A DNA stretch of 18,408 nucleotides, from NCBI GenBank assembly GCA_041170585.1, contig JBEDNN010000061.1:1-18408 (forward strand), in the 5' to 3' direction. Every line of letters starts with the position of its first letter. Positions within the stretch are counted from its first letter, which is position 1. The translations under genes were made by a program, and so were the position numbers. Positions 1 through 6,462 of this stretch are shown in pieces. Source of the DNA: JBDLSY01 sp041170585. GTDB lineage: Bacteria > Pseudomonadota > Gammaproteobacteria > Burkholderiales > Burkholderiaceae_C. Below the pieces are notes generated by a model. It was not told the origin of the DNA and did not search any database. It was given only the letters and a program-made list of their open reading frames with translations.

Positions 1-197
1 TAAAAAATAAGGCATTGCTACTTTAATATGGTTAAGTCGTATATTTATAATAATTTCTTAGCAAAAATAAGGCTTATTTTAGATAAAAAATACAAAAACT
101 ATTTTTAAGTAGCAATACCAAAAATAAATATAAATAATAATATAAATACATACAATACATACGTACATAATATTATATAAATATATAAAGGAAATTT
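1..197. promoter_or_regulatory. erpA upstream region with an AT-rich palindrome and repeats
   Basis: This non-coding stretch is strongly AT-rich. It holds a perfect 17-bp palindrome, AAAATAAG-G-CTTATTTT, at 64-80. The 11-mer AAAAATAAGGC occurs at 3-13 and again at 63-73, where it forms the left arm of the palindrome. A 10-bp inverted repeat (ATTGCTACTT at 14-23, AAGTAGCAAT at 107-116) encloses the palindrome. A TATAAT hexamer is at 46-51 but has no convincing -35 at the right distance. A clear ribosome-binding site (AAGGA, 188-192) lies 5 nt before the erpA ATG. The palindrome could be an operator for an iron/Fe-S regulator or the end of the preceding transcription unit; I cannot tell which. 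Confidence 0.4.
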
Positions 198-560
198 ATG
201 AATACCATAGACATCACTACCTTAGAAATGCCTGTTGCTTTAGTATTTACAGACAATGCGGCAGCTAAAGTACAAGAGTTAATTTATGATGAAGGCAACG
301 CTGATTTAAAGCTGCGTGTGTTTGTTCAAGGCGGTGGTTGCAGCGGGTTTCAATATGGATTCACATTTGATGAGGTCGTCAATGATGATGATACCGTCAT
401 GGAAAAAAATGGTGTAAAACTATTAATTGACCCAATGAGTTATCAATATTTAGTGGGGGCTGAAATTGATTATAAAGATGATTTAGAAGGATCGCAGTTC
501 GTGATTAAAAACCCTAATGCCAGTACTACTTGTGGGTGCGGTAGTAGTTTCTCGGTTTAA
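198..560 (+). CDS. erpA: iron-sulfur cluster insertion protein ErpA (A-type carrier)
   Basis: This is an A-type Fe-S carrier of the ErpA/IscA/HesB family, which passes [Fe-S] clusters to apoproteins in the cytosol. The family fold spans about residues 15-120. The three cluster-ligating cysteines are present: C48 in GGGCSGFQYGF, and C112 and C114 in the C-terminal TCGCGSSFSV motif. The C-terminal stretch NPNAST-TCGCGSSF and the internal DPMSYQYLVG are typical of ErpA rather than IscA or SufA. Length (120 aa) is slightly above the usual 107-115. The chosen start has the AAGGA ribosome-binding site; M11 is an alternative without one. The next gene, yggX, is also iron-related and 84 nt downstream. 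Identity is secure. Confidence 0.95.
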   Translation: MNTIDITTLEMPVALVFTDNAAAKVQELIYDEGNADLKLRVFVQGGGCSGFQYGFTFDEVVNDDDTVMEKNGVKLLIDPMSYQYLVGAEIDYKDDLEGSQFVIKNPNASTTCGCGSSFSV

Positions 561-574
561 TTTTTATTTTTTAG

Positions 575-638
575 TTTCTAATTTTTACATCTAACTTTTA
601 CATCTAACACATCTAACAACACATCTAATATATCTAAT
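575..638 (+). repeat. degenerate short tandem repeat in the yggX leader
   Basis: Five copies of the octamer YATCTAAY lie at 588-595, 601-608, 610-617, 622-629 and 631-638, with a degenerate copy (TTTCTAAT) at 575-582. Spacing between copies varies from 1 to 5 nt. The array fills the erpA-yggX gap and ends 6 nt before the yggX ATG, where a Shine-Dalgarno sequence would normally be; none is visible. Confidence 0.7.
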
Positions 639-644
639 TTTTAT

Positions 645-917
645 ATGACACGTACTGTACTTTGTATTAAACTAAAACAAGAATTGCCTGCTTTAGAGTT
701 TCCACCTTATCCTGGTGAAATGGGGAAAAAGCTTTGGCAACAAGCCAGTAAACAAGCTTGGGCGGACTGGATGAAACATCAAACGATGTTAGTCAATGAA
801 AACCGCCTAAATCTTGCCGACCAAAGGGCACGACAGTATTTAGCCCGCCAAATGGAAAACTATTTTTTTGGCGGCATAGTCGATGCTGCACAAGGATACA
901 CACCACCGACAGAGTAA
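645..917 (+). CDS. yggX: Fe(2+)-trafficking / oxidative damage protection protein YggX
   Basis: This is a small cytosolic protein of the YggX family (90 aa, full length), linked in enterobacteria to protection of Fe-S enzymes from oxidative damage and to iron(II) trafficking. Family hallmarks are visible along the whole chain: the N-terminal MTRTVLCIKL with the conserved cysteine C7, YPGEMGKKL at about 22-30, the central AWADWMKHQTMLVNENRLNL, the helix RARQYLARQMENYFFGG, and a C-terminal GYTP. The central and C-terminal wording is characteristically betaproteobacterial. No ribosome-binding site precedes the ATG; the leader is a short-repeat array. Its stop codon (915-917) directly abuts the stop of the opposing small gene at 918. 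Confidence 0.94.
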   Translation: MTRTVLCIKLKQELPALEFPPYPGEMGKKLWQQASKQAWADWMKHQTMLVNENRLNLADQRARQYLARQMENYFFGGIVDAAQGYTPPTE

Positions 918-1073
918 TTATACTTTTGGGGCTTTAGCAGCCTTGCCTTTTAGCATAACTTGCGTGGTTACCGCAGGACGCATGGGTTCACTAACGCTAC
1001 TAATTGCCTTTGCTGGGCTGGTGTCTTTTTTAGGTTTTTTAACCATTTTTTGCGATTGCATACCTTTTGCCAT
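918..1073 (-). CDS. small lysine-rich conserved-looking protein (51 aa)
   Basis: This is an unrecognised 51-residue reading frame, beginning MAKGMQSQKMVKKPKKDTSP and ending KAAKAPKV. It has 11 lysines and one arginine against two acidic residues, no predicted membrane segment, and many Pro/Ala/Ser, so it is probably disordered and nucleic-acid- or ribosome-associated (inference). Support for reality comes from a strong ribosome-binding site (CAGGAG, 6 nt before the ATG), a stop codon precisely abutting the yggX stop, and its position divergent from alr with a 99-nt intergenic space. From memory, small proteins starting MxKGxxxxKxxKKxKK are common, mostly unannotated hypotheticals in beta- and gammaproteobacteria. 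The overlapping plus-strand frame at 883-1095 is its shadow. Confidence 0.72.
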   Translation of the reverse strand: MAKGMQSQKMVKKPKKDTSPAKAISSVSEPMRPAVTTQVMLKGKAAKAPKV

Positions 1074-1125
1074 GATGGACTCCTGTATTAAATAGTAAAG
1101 TAAGACAAGACTATAACATCAATGA

Positions 1126-1160
1126 TTGACGCAATAATCTAGCTATGTATAGTTTATACC
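1126..1160 (+). promoter_or_regulatory. sigma70-like promoter for alr
   Basis: A -35 box TTGACG (1126-1131) and a -10 box TATAGT (1148-1153) are separated by 16 nt, each with one mismatch to consensus. Transcription would begin near 1160, giving a leader of only about 13 nt before the alr ATG at 1173. This fits with the absence of a ribosome-binding site. The promoter for the divergent small gene must lie in the same 99-nt gap but is not clear. Confidence 0.55.
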
Positions 1161-1172
1161 AAGTTTAAAAAA

Positions 1173-2300
1173 ATGACACGCCCCATTTACGCTACCATTG
1201 ATACAGCTGCAGTCGCACATAATTTAAGCCGTATTAAATATTATGCCCCCAACAGCTTTATATGGGCAGTTATTAAAGCCAATGCGTATGGTCACGGAAT
1301 TGAACATATTTATTCAGGTTTATATCGAGCTGATGGCTTGGCAATGGTAGATTTTTCTGAAGCAAAGCGTGTACGTCATTTAGGTTGGACACGTCCAATT
1401 TTAATGATAGAAGGGTGTTTTGACGCTGATGATATTAATGTGTGTGCTGAATTAAATTTAATCCCCGTGATTCATAGCCACGCGCAATTGACTTGGCATA
1501 CTAACAATCCAATACCACTTAAAGTTTATATCAAAGTCAATTCAGGTATGAACCGTTTAGGATTTGCTTTAAATAATATTCCAGCCGATTTATTGTCAAA
1601 AATGCCACATTTAAGTATTGTGATGTGGCTTACACACTTTGCTAACGCTGATATATTAAATGGAGTCAATCAACCCTTAAAACTGTTTGAAACCACTTTA
1701 AAAACCGTTTTTAAGCACTTTCCAGCTTTAAATGCACCCTTTTCAACCAGTAATTCAGCGGCTATTATCGGTGTGTGTACCGCACATTATGATGCAGTAA
1801 GGGCAGGTATTATGATGTACGGGGCTTCACCGTTACCTTTTAATCCATTAAAACCAGTGACTACTGTGTTTAATTTACGCCCCGTCATGTCTTTATATAG
1901 CAAAATCATTGCGGTACAACAACTAAATATAGGTGATTCATTAGGTTATGGCAGCACTTTTACGGCAACGACACCTATACGTATTGGTATAGTGGCTTGT
2001 GGTTATGCTGATGGTTACCCACGCCATGCTCCTACAGGAACACCGATTGCAGTATCTGGGGTAATCACCCGAACATTAGGGCGTGTTAGCATGGATATGT
2101 TAGCTGTTGATTTAATGCCTGTTCCTAATGCTGAAATAGGCAGTACTGTTGAATTATGGGGTACAACGATCTTGGTTGATAGTGTAGCACAAGCAGCGGG
2201 AACAATTGGCTATGAATTGTTGTGTGCCTTAGCCCAGCGTGTAGCAATTATTTGTATTCATTCATCAGTTGATTCATCAGTTGATTCATTTTTAGAATAA
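1173..2300 (+). CDS. alr: alanine racemase
   Basis: This PLP-dependent enzyme interconverts L- and D-alanine, supplying D-Ala for peptidoglycan. The N-terminal TIM barrel carries the Schiff-base lysine K35 in AVIKANAYGHG. R128 in NSGMNRLGF matches the arginine that contacts PLP in characterised enzymes. The C-terminal beta domain holds the second catalytic base Y259 (DSLGYGSTF) and the substrate-binding SMDML (306-310). Length of 375 aa is near the usual 355-370. The excess is a tail after ALAQRV, ending in a tandem duplication (SSVDSSVDS). There is no ribosome-binding site; the start is fixed by homology and the upstream promoter. It is followed 3 nt later by the monooxygenase gene, so the two are probably co-transcribed. 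Confidence 0.95.
   Translation: MTRPIYATIDTAAVAHNLSRIKYYAPNSFIWAVIKANAYGHGIEHIYSGLYRADGLAMVDFSEAKRVRHLGWTRPILMIEGCFDADDINVCAELNLIPVIHSHAQLTWHTNNPIPLKVYIKVNSGMNRLGFALNNIPADLLSKMPHLSIVMWLTHFANADILNGVNQPLKLFETTLKTVFKHFPALNAPFSTSNSAAIIGVCTAHYDAVRAGIMMYGASPLPFNPLKPVTTVFNLRPVMSLYSKIIAVQQLNIGDSLGYGSTFTATTPIRIGIVACGYADGYPRHAPTGTPIAVSGVITRTLGRVSMDMLAVDLMPVPNAEIGSTVELWGTTILVDSVAQAAGTIGYELLCALAQRVAIICIHSSVDSSVDSFLE
2261..2284 (+). repeat. 12-bp in-frame tandem duplication at the alr 3' end
   Basis: TTCATCAGTTGA occurs twice in succession (2261-2272 and 2273-2284), followed by a partial third copy, TTCAT. In frame it duplicates four residues near the alanine racemase C-terminus, beyond the conserved fold. 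Confidence 0.9.
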
Positions 2301-2303
2301 CGA

Positions 2304-3497
2304 ATGCAACCAGCACTTATTATTGGTGGCGGAATTGGTGGTTTAAGTGCTGCTTTAGCACTGTCGCAAGTAAAACAAAGTTGCATTATATTTGAGCGAA
2401 CAGCACAATTTTCTGAAGTGGGTGCAGGTTTACAATTATCTCCCAATGTTGTAAAACGTTTAGCACACTTAGGATTATTAAGACAATTAACTGATATTGC
2501 CAGCTTTCCGCACTCTTTATCGGTACGAAATGCCAGCAATGGGGTTGTTTTAGGCACTTTACCATTAGGTAAAACGATATTAAAACGCTACGGTTGGCCT
2601 TATATGACGGTACACCGTGCCGATTTACAGAGTATATTATTACATGCGCTATATCAAACAGAAACATCATTACACACACAAGCGATTTTTGCAGGTTATC
2701 AAAGACAGACTGAAAGTGTTGTCTTACAATTAAAAAATAACCCTGCTACTCATATAGGCAGTTACTTAGTTGGTGCAGATGGTTTACATAGCCAAGTTCG
2801 TCAATGTATGTTAAACGACGGCACACCCCATTTAGCGGGACACATTGTATACCGTGGCTTAGTCAAACAAAATAAACTACCTGTTGCTTTGCATAGCCAA
2901 CAAGTAACTGTGTGGTTAGCCCCACATTTACATGTAGTGGTTTACCCTATACGCGGAGACGACTTATTGAATATTGTAGTTATTATGCGTGGTAATGTTG
3001 CGGCTAACAATGACTGGCAAAACGTTATTAATGGTGTAAAAATTTTAGAAGCACTACGAACTGTTTCACAAATTAATTCGCCTTTGCTACAATTTATAGA
3101 GGCAGTATGTACTGACTGTGATTGGCGTGTATGGAATGTATATGACCGTCCACCCGTATTAAATGCCAATCAAATGGCACAGGGCAAGGATAGAATTGCT
3201 TTATTAGGTGATGCAGCACACCCAATGCGGCCGTATTTAGCACAAGGTGCGGGTATGGCAATAGAAGATGCTATTGCTTTAGCTGATGTCATAAAAACTT
3301 ATGGGCAAAATAATGTTAGTGCTGCATTAAATCAATATGCAGCCATACGCTGGAAGCGTTGTGCCCGTGTACAAGCACGATCTCAGCATAATGGCAATAT
3401 ATTCCATGCTACAGGTATCACGCGTTGGGCAAGAGATATGGGTATCTATTGTTTAGGGCAACGCATATTAGATGTACCTTGGTTATACGGCCGATGA
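2304..3497 (+). CDS. FAD-dependent monooxygenase (class A, salicylate hydroxylase-like)
   Basis: This 397-residue flavoprotein monooxygenase belongs to the FAD_binding_3 family; members hydroxylate aromatic or quinone-like substrates using NAD(P)H and O2. The Rossmann motif GGGIGG (8-13) ends at E31 (IIFER). The GADG dinucleotide motif is at 157-160 and the GDAAHP ribityl-binding motif at 302-307. The lead-in EVGAGLQLSPN (38-48) resembles salicylate / 3-hydroxybenzoate hydroxylases more than UbiH/UbiF. No aromatic-catabolism genes are nearby, so the substrate is unknown; a role in quinone or other housekeeping hydroxylation is also possible. The start lies 3 nt after the alr stop, with no ribosome-binding site, suggesting translational coupling. 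The last 15 nt overlap the convergent etfA. Confidence 0.88.
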   Translation: MQPALIIGGGIGGLSAALALSQVKQSCIIFERTAQFSEVGAGLQLSPNVVKRLAHLGLLRQLTDIASFPHSLSVRNASNGVVLGTLPLGKTILKRYGWPYMTVHRADLQSILLHALYQTETSLHTQAIFAGYQRQTESVVLQLKNNPATHIGSYLVGADGLHSQVRQCMLNDGTPHLAGHIVYRGLVKQNKLPVALHSQQVTVWLAPHLHVVVYPIRGDDLLNIVVIMRGNVAANNDWQNVINGVKILEALRTVSQINSPLLQFIEAVCTDCDWRVWNVYDRPPVLNANQMAQGKDRIALLGDAAHPMRPYLAQGAGMAIEDAIALADVIKTYGQNNVSAALNQYAAIRWKRCARVQARSQHNGNIFHATGITRWARDMGIYCLGQRILDVPWLYGR

Positions 3498-4439
3498 CAG
3501 TTGTACAGTTAATTTAGGAACTGCCTCAAATAAATCAGCGACTAAACCATAATCAGCGACTTGAAAAATAGGTGCATCTGGGTCTTTATTGATAGCCACA
3601 ATGACTTTACTGTCTTTCATACCTGCTAAATGTTGAATAGCCCCACTAATTCCAACAGCGATATACAATTGTGGTGCTATTATTTTACCTGTTTGCCCTA
3701 CTTGCCAGTCATTAGGCGCATAACCTGAATCAACTGCTGCCCGCGATGCCCCCATAGCAGCATTAAGAATGTCCGCTAATGGCGTTAGTAATTCAGTAAA
3801 CTGTGCTGCACTGCCCAAAGCACGCCCACCAGAAACTACGATTTTAGCAGCAGTTAATTCTGGACGCACGCTATGTACGCTGTCGCGACTGATAAATTGG
3901 CTTAAAGCAACATCAGTAACTGCGTTTATATCATCAATACGGGCGGGTGTTTCGTTGTGATAACTGGCTGCATCAAATGACGTTGTACGAACAGTTAAAA
4001 CCAATTGATTGTCTGATGTAGCAACTGTAGCAATCACGTTGCCTGCATACATTGGCCGTGTAAACGTATAAGGTATTGTATTAGACACTACACTTAATAC
4101 ATCTGATATTTGTGCAAGGTCTAATACCGCAGCAACCCGTGGTGCAATATTTTTACCGCTTGAAGTTGCGGGAAAAATGATAGCCGTGTAATGGTGTGCA
4201 ATGGCTAAAATTTGTTTGGCATGGTTATCAGCCAGCCCTTGCTCTAAGTAAGGTGCTTGTATCAACTTAACACTGGATATACCTACAATTTGACTGGCAG
4301 CTTGTGCAACAGTAGTACATTGATTGCCTATAACCAGTATATCTATTATTTTACCCAATTGAATAGCCGCTGTTACGGCATGAAGAGTAGCAGGTTTTAG
4401 CGATTGATTATCGTGTTCAGCGATGATGAGAATATTCAT
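3483..4439 (-). CDS. etfA: electron transfer flavoprotein subunit alpha
   Basis: This is the ETF alpha subunit (318 aa, full length), which with EtfB passes electrons from acyl-CoA and other dehydrogenases to ETF:ubiquinone oxidoreductase. The N-terminal alpha/beta domain covers about 1-185. The C-terminal FAD domain contains GGRALGS (204-210), GASRAAVDSGY (230-240), QTGK (249-252), GISGAIQHLAGM (263-274) and AINKDPDAPIF (282-292), the canonical FAD-contact motifs. The usual upstream partner etfB is absent; the 301 nt before the start are non-coding and the next gene runs the other way. There is no Shine-Dalgarno sequence before the ATG. Confidence 0.95.
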   Translation of the reverse strand: MNILIIAEHDNQSLKPATLHAVTAAIQLGKIIDILVIGNQCTTVAQAASQIVGISSVKLIQAPYLEQGLADNHAKQILAIAHHYTAIIFPATSSGKNIAPRVAAVLDLAQISDVLSVVSNTIPYTFTRPMYAGNVIATVATSDNQLVLTVRTTSFDAASYHNETPARIDDINAVTDVALSQFISRDSVHSVRPELTAAKIVVSGGRALGSAAQFTELLTPLADILNAAMGASRAAVDSGYAPNDWQVGQTGKIIAPQLYIAVGISGAIQHLAGMKDSKVIVAINKDPDAPIFQVADYGLVADLFEAVPKLTVQLSSAV

Positions 4440-4740
4440 AAATGTTGTAAATAGTTAAAAATAGTAAAGGTGTATTAAAAATATGATGTAAAAATATCAA
4501 GATAATTAAGGATAATTAAATAAATATAATTAAAGATAAAAGACTTTCAAAAAAAATTTAAATAGGGTTATTAAAATAGGATTATTAATTAGTTTGTTAA
4601 AATGTAAACCATTGGTGTTATTGTAGCCAAGATTAAATTAATACATTTAATTGATACATTTAATTGATATATTGAACGCGTAAAATTGTTATTATTTTTT
4701 ATTTTTATTTTTTATTTTATTTTAAAACAAAAGCTTCAAT
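4440..4740. other. AT-rich divergent intergenic region with short tandem repeats
   Basis: These 301 nt separate the divergent etfA and SEC-C genes. No credible gene is present. It holds a 13-bp exact tandem repeat, ATACATTTAATTG, at 4641-4653 and 4654-4666. There is also a 14-bp-period near repeat (AATAGGGTTATTA at 4561-4573, AATAGGATTATTA at 4575-4587) and a T-rich tract of TTTTTA-type units at about 4694-4724. A weak promoter candidate for the SEC-C gene is TTGATA (4664-4669) with TGTTAT (4687-4692), spacing 17. Confidence 0.6.
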
Positions 4741-5538
4741 ATGAACCCTACAAATAATTCTAAAAATGCACTCACTGAAACTGACATAGATCAATTGTCT
4801 GAATGCCTAGAGGTATTAAATGAAAGCTATTCTTGCGTCAGTCTTGAAGCTTTAGACGGCATAGCCGCTGCACTGTCAGTTATGACACGCACTGTGATTT
4901 TAACTGAATTAATTCCTATATTATTAGAAACAACTGATGAAATAACTGATGAAACGACTGCTATAAATATTTTCTTAAATGCTTTAAGTAGTACACAACA
5001 AGCTAAGTTAGCCGATTTAATGACTCGTCGTGTGAATCATACAGCACGCTTATTGTCTAATTCAACGATTGCTGATTTAAGCGACCCACGGGCTTATCAA
5101 CCATGGGTAATTGACTATCAACAATTAATGTTAGAGGATACTGAATTTGCGGCGGAACACACAGATACTGAATTTTCGCCATTGGCTGCTGAATGGGCAA
5201 TTGGTTTTGTGTCTACTGTTGAGTATTTTACGCAAGACTGGCGAATGACTGATGATTTATTAGATGATGAGCTTAATCCGATGTTAGCACCGATTTATGC
5301 ATTGGCTTTGCCGCGTGATGAATGGCCTGAAGACATTAGAGAGCAAGATGTAGCAGGTGATAGCCGTGAAGCTTGGTTAGCACAAGCCATTTGGGCGTGT
5401 TATGAGTTATGGGAGTATTGGCGTTATCACGCACCAAAGCCTAAATTATTACCTATTGTTAATAAAAAAATATTGGGGCGTAATGATGCTTGTCATTGTG
5501 GCAATGGTAAAAAATTTAAAGTATGTCATGGCAAGTAA
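4741..5538 (+). CDS. UPF0149/YecA-like protein with C-terminal SEC-C zinc motif
   Basis: The protein is soluble, acidic and 265 aa long. Residues about 15-230 match the UPF0149 (YecA/YgfB) helical fold: a family-like segment with FSPLAAEWAIGFVSTVEYF (145-163) and a Trp-rich helix near 212-229. The last 20 residues form a SEC-C motif, GRNDACHCGNGKKFKVCHGK, with ligands C251, C253, C262 and H263. SEC-C binds zinc and in SecA mediates contact with SecB and ribosomes; free-standing SEC-C proteins such as E. coli YecA are reported to associate with the Sec system or ribosomes. The exact role here is unknown. No ribosome-binding site precedes the ATG. The gene converges with eamA, only 21 nt apart. 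Confidence 0.85.
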   Translation: MNPTNNSKNALTETDIDQLSECLEVLNESYSCVSLEALDGIAAALSVMTRTVILTELIPILLETTDEITDETTAINIFLNALSSTQQAKLADLMTRRVNHTARLLSNSTIADLSDPRAYQPWVIDYQQLMLEDTEFAAEHTDTEFSPLAAEWAIGFVSTVEYFTQDWRMTDDLLDDELNPMLAPIYALALPRDEWPEDIREQDVAGDSREAWLAQAIWACYELWEYWRYHAPKPKLLPIVNKKILGRNDACHCGNGKKFKVCHGK

Positions 5539-5559
5539 GTAGCCTAATACAATCATTAC

Positions 5560-6462
5560 TTAAGATTTTTTAGAAAAAATAAAGGGACTTAATACAATCA
5601 AAGTACCACCTACCCACTCTTGCCAACGCAAATGCGACACGCCCCAATAAGCGCTGCTTGCACCTGCAATAAAAATTTCACTGAGCATAATTAACGCGGT
5701 AACGTTGGCAGGAAAACGTACCGCACCATATTGCACACCGTAATTAGCGATTAAAAATAGAGTGACCCACATCATTATCTCTACACTAGACCCCCATAGA
5801 CTATAAGTAGGTATCAAGTCAGGCCAGCTGATTTGATTGATAGATGCCAAACCTATAGCCAGTAATAAACTGCATACTGCACCGCCGATAAACATAGCCT
5901 GTAAACGCATCAAATCATTGGCACCTGTAGCATCACTCGCTTTACGTAAAGCAATATTGTTGGCTGCAAAACACACGCCGCCTATAATTCCTAACCAATC
6001 GGCTAATTTCGTGGGTATCGGTAAACCCATTTTGGGCTGCCATAAAATTAAGCACGCACCGCTTAAACCCAATATTAAGCGTAAAATTTGCCAACGGTTG
6101 ATATGTTCACCTAATAAAGTGTGTGCCAATAAAGCTGCCCACACAGGCATTAGGTAAAATAATAAAGTAACGTGCAAAACATCACCAATTGTAATAGCTG
6201 TGTTAAAACATACGTTGGTCAAACCTGCGGCTAACACTATCCAACGCAAATAACGATGGCGAAAAATAGCCATAGTTACTTTAGGTTGATACAAGTGAAC
6301 TATGATACAAGCGACACTAAAAATAAGTGCCGTAAACCACAACGGGTGAATACCCTGTGCATTTAAAGATTTAAAACCAATCCAAGACAACCCCCATACA
6401 GTCGCATTAGTCAATAAGCCTAGTGTTGCTACACTAAATAAGTGGGTGGTATTTGGTGTCAT
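5560..6462 (-). CDS. EamA/DMT-superfamily transporter
   Basis: This is a hydrophobic 300-residue inner-membrane protein with about ten membrane segments, built as two repeats of the EamA (DUF6) domain (roughly 10-140 and 155-295). The first segment reads TNATVWGLSWIGFKSL and the first repeat ends GLSGACLIL, both typical of drug/metabolite transporters. Such proteins export amino acids, metabolites or drugs; the substrate cannot be read from sequence. The start codon overlaps the upstream CorC-like gene's stop by 4 nt (ATGA), so the two are translationally coupled; there is no separate ribosome-binding site. The last codons include a short A/T palindrome facing the convergent SEC-C gene. Confidence 0.88.
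   Translation of the reverse strand: MTPNTTHLFSVATLGLLTNATVWGLSWIGFKSLNAQGIHPLWFTALIFSVACIIVHLYQPKVTMAIFRHRYLRWIVLAAGLTNVCFNTAITIGDVLHVTLLFYLMPVWAALLAHTLLGEHINRWQILRLILGLSGACLILWQPKMGLPIPTKLADWLGIIGGVCFAANNIALRKASDATGANDLMRLQAMFIGGAVCSLLLAIGLASINQISWPDLIPTYSLWGSSVEIMMWVTLFLIANYGVQYGAVRFPANVTALIMLSEIFIAGASSAYWGVSHLRWQEWVGGTLIVLSPFIFSKKS

Noticed and set aside
883..1095. Plus-strand frame of 70 codons with a hydrophobic stretch
   Set aside because: It overlaps the yggX end and is antisense to the lysine-rich 51-aa gene, which has the ribosome-binding site; it has no initiation signal of its own.
2258..2557. Minus-strand frame of 99 codons across the alr/monooxygenase junction
   Set aside because: Antisense shadow of two clearly conserved genes; no family features and no ribosome-binding site.
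5565..5580. Palindrome ATTTTTT-AG-AAAAAAT at the SEC-C/eamA junction as a bidirectional terminator
   Set aside because: The stem is only A/T with a 2-nt loop, and it lies within the last eamA codons; too weak to call a terminator.
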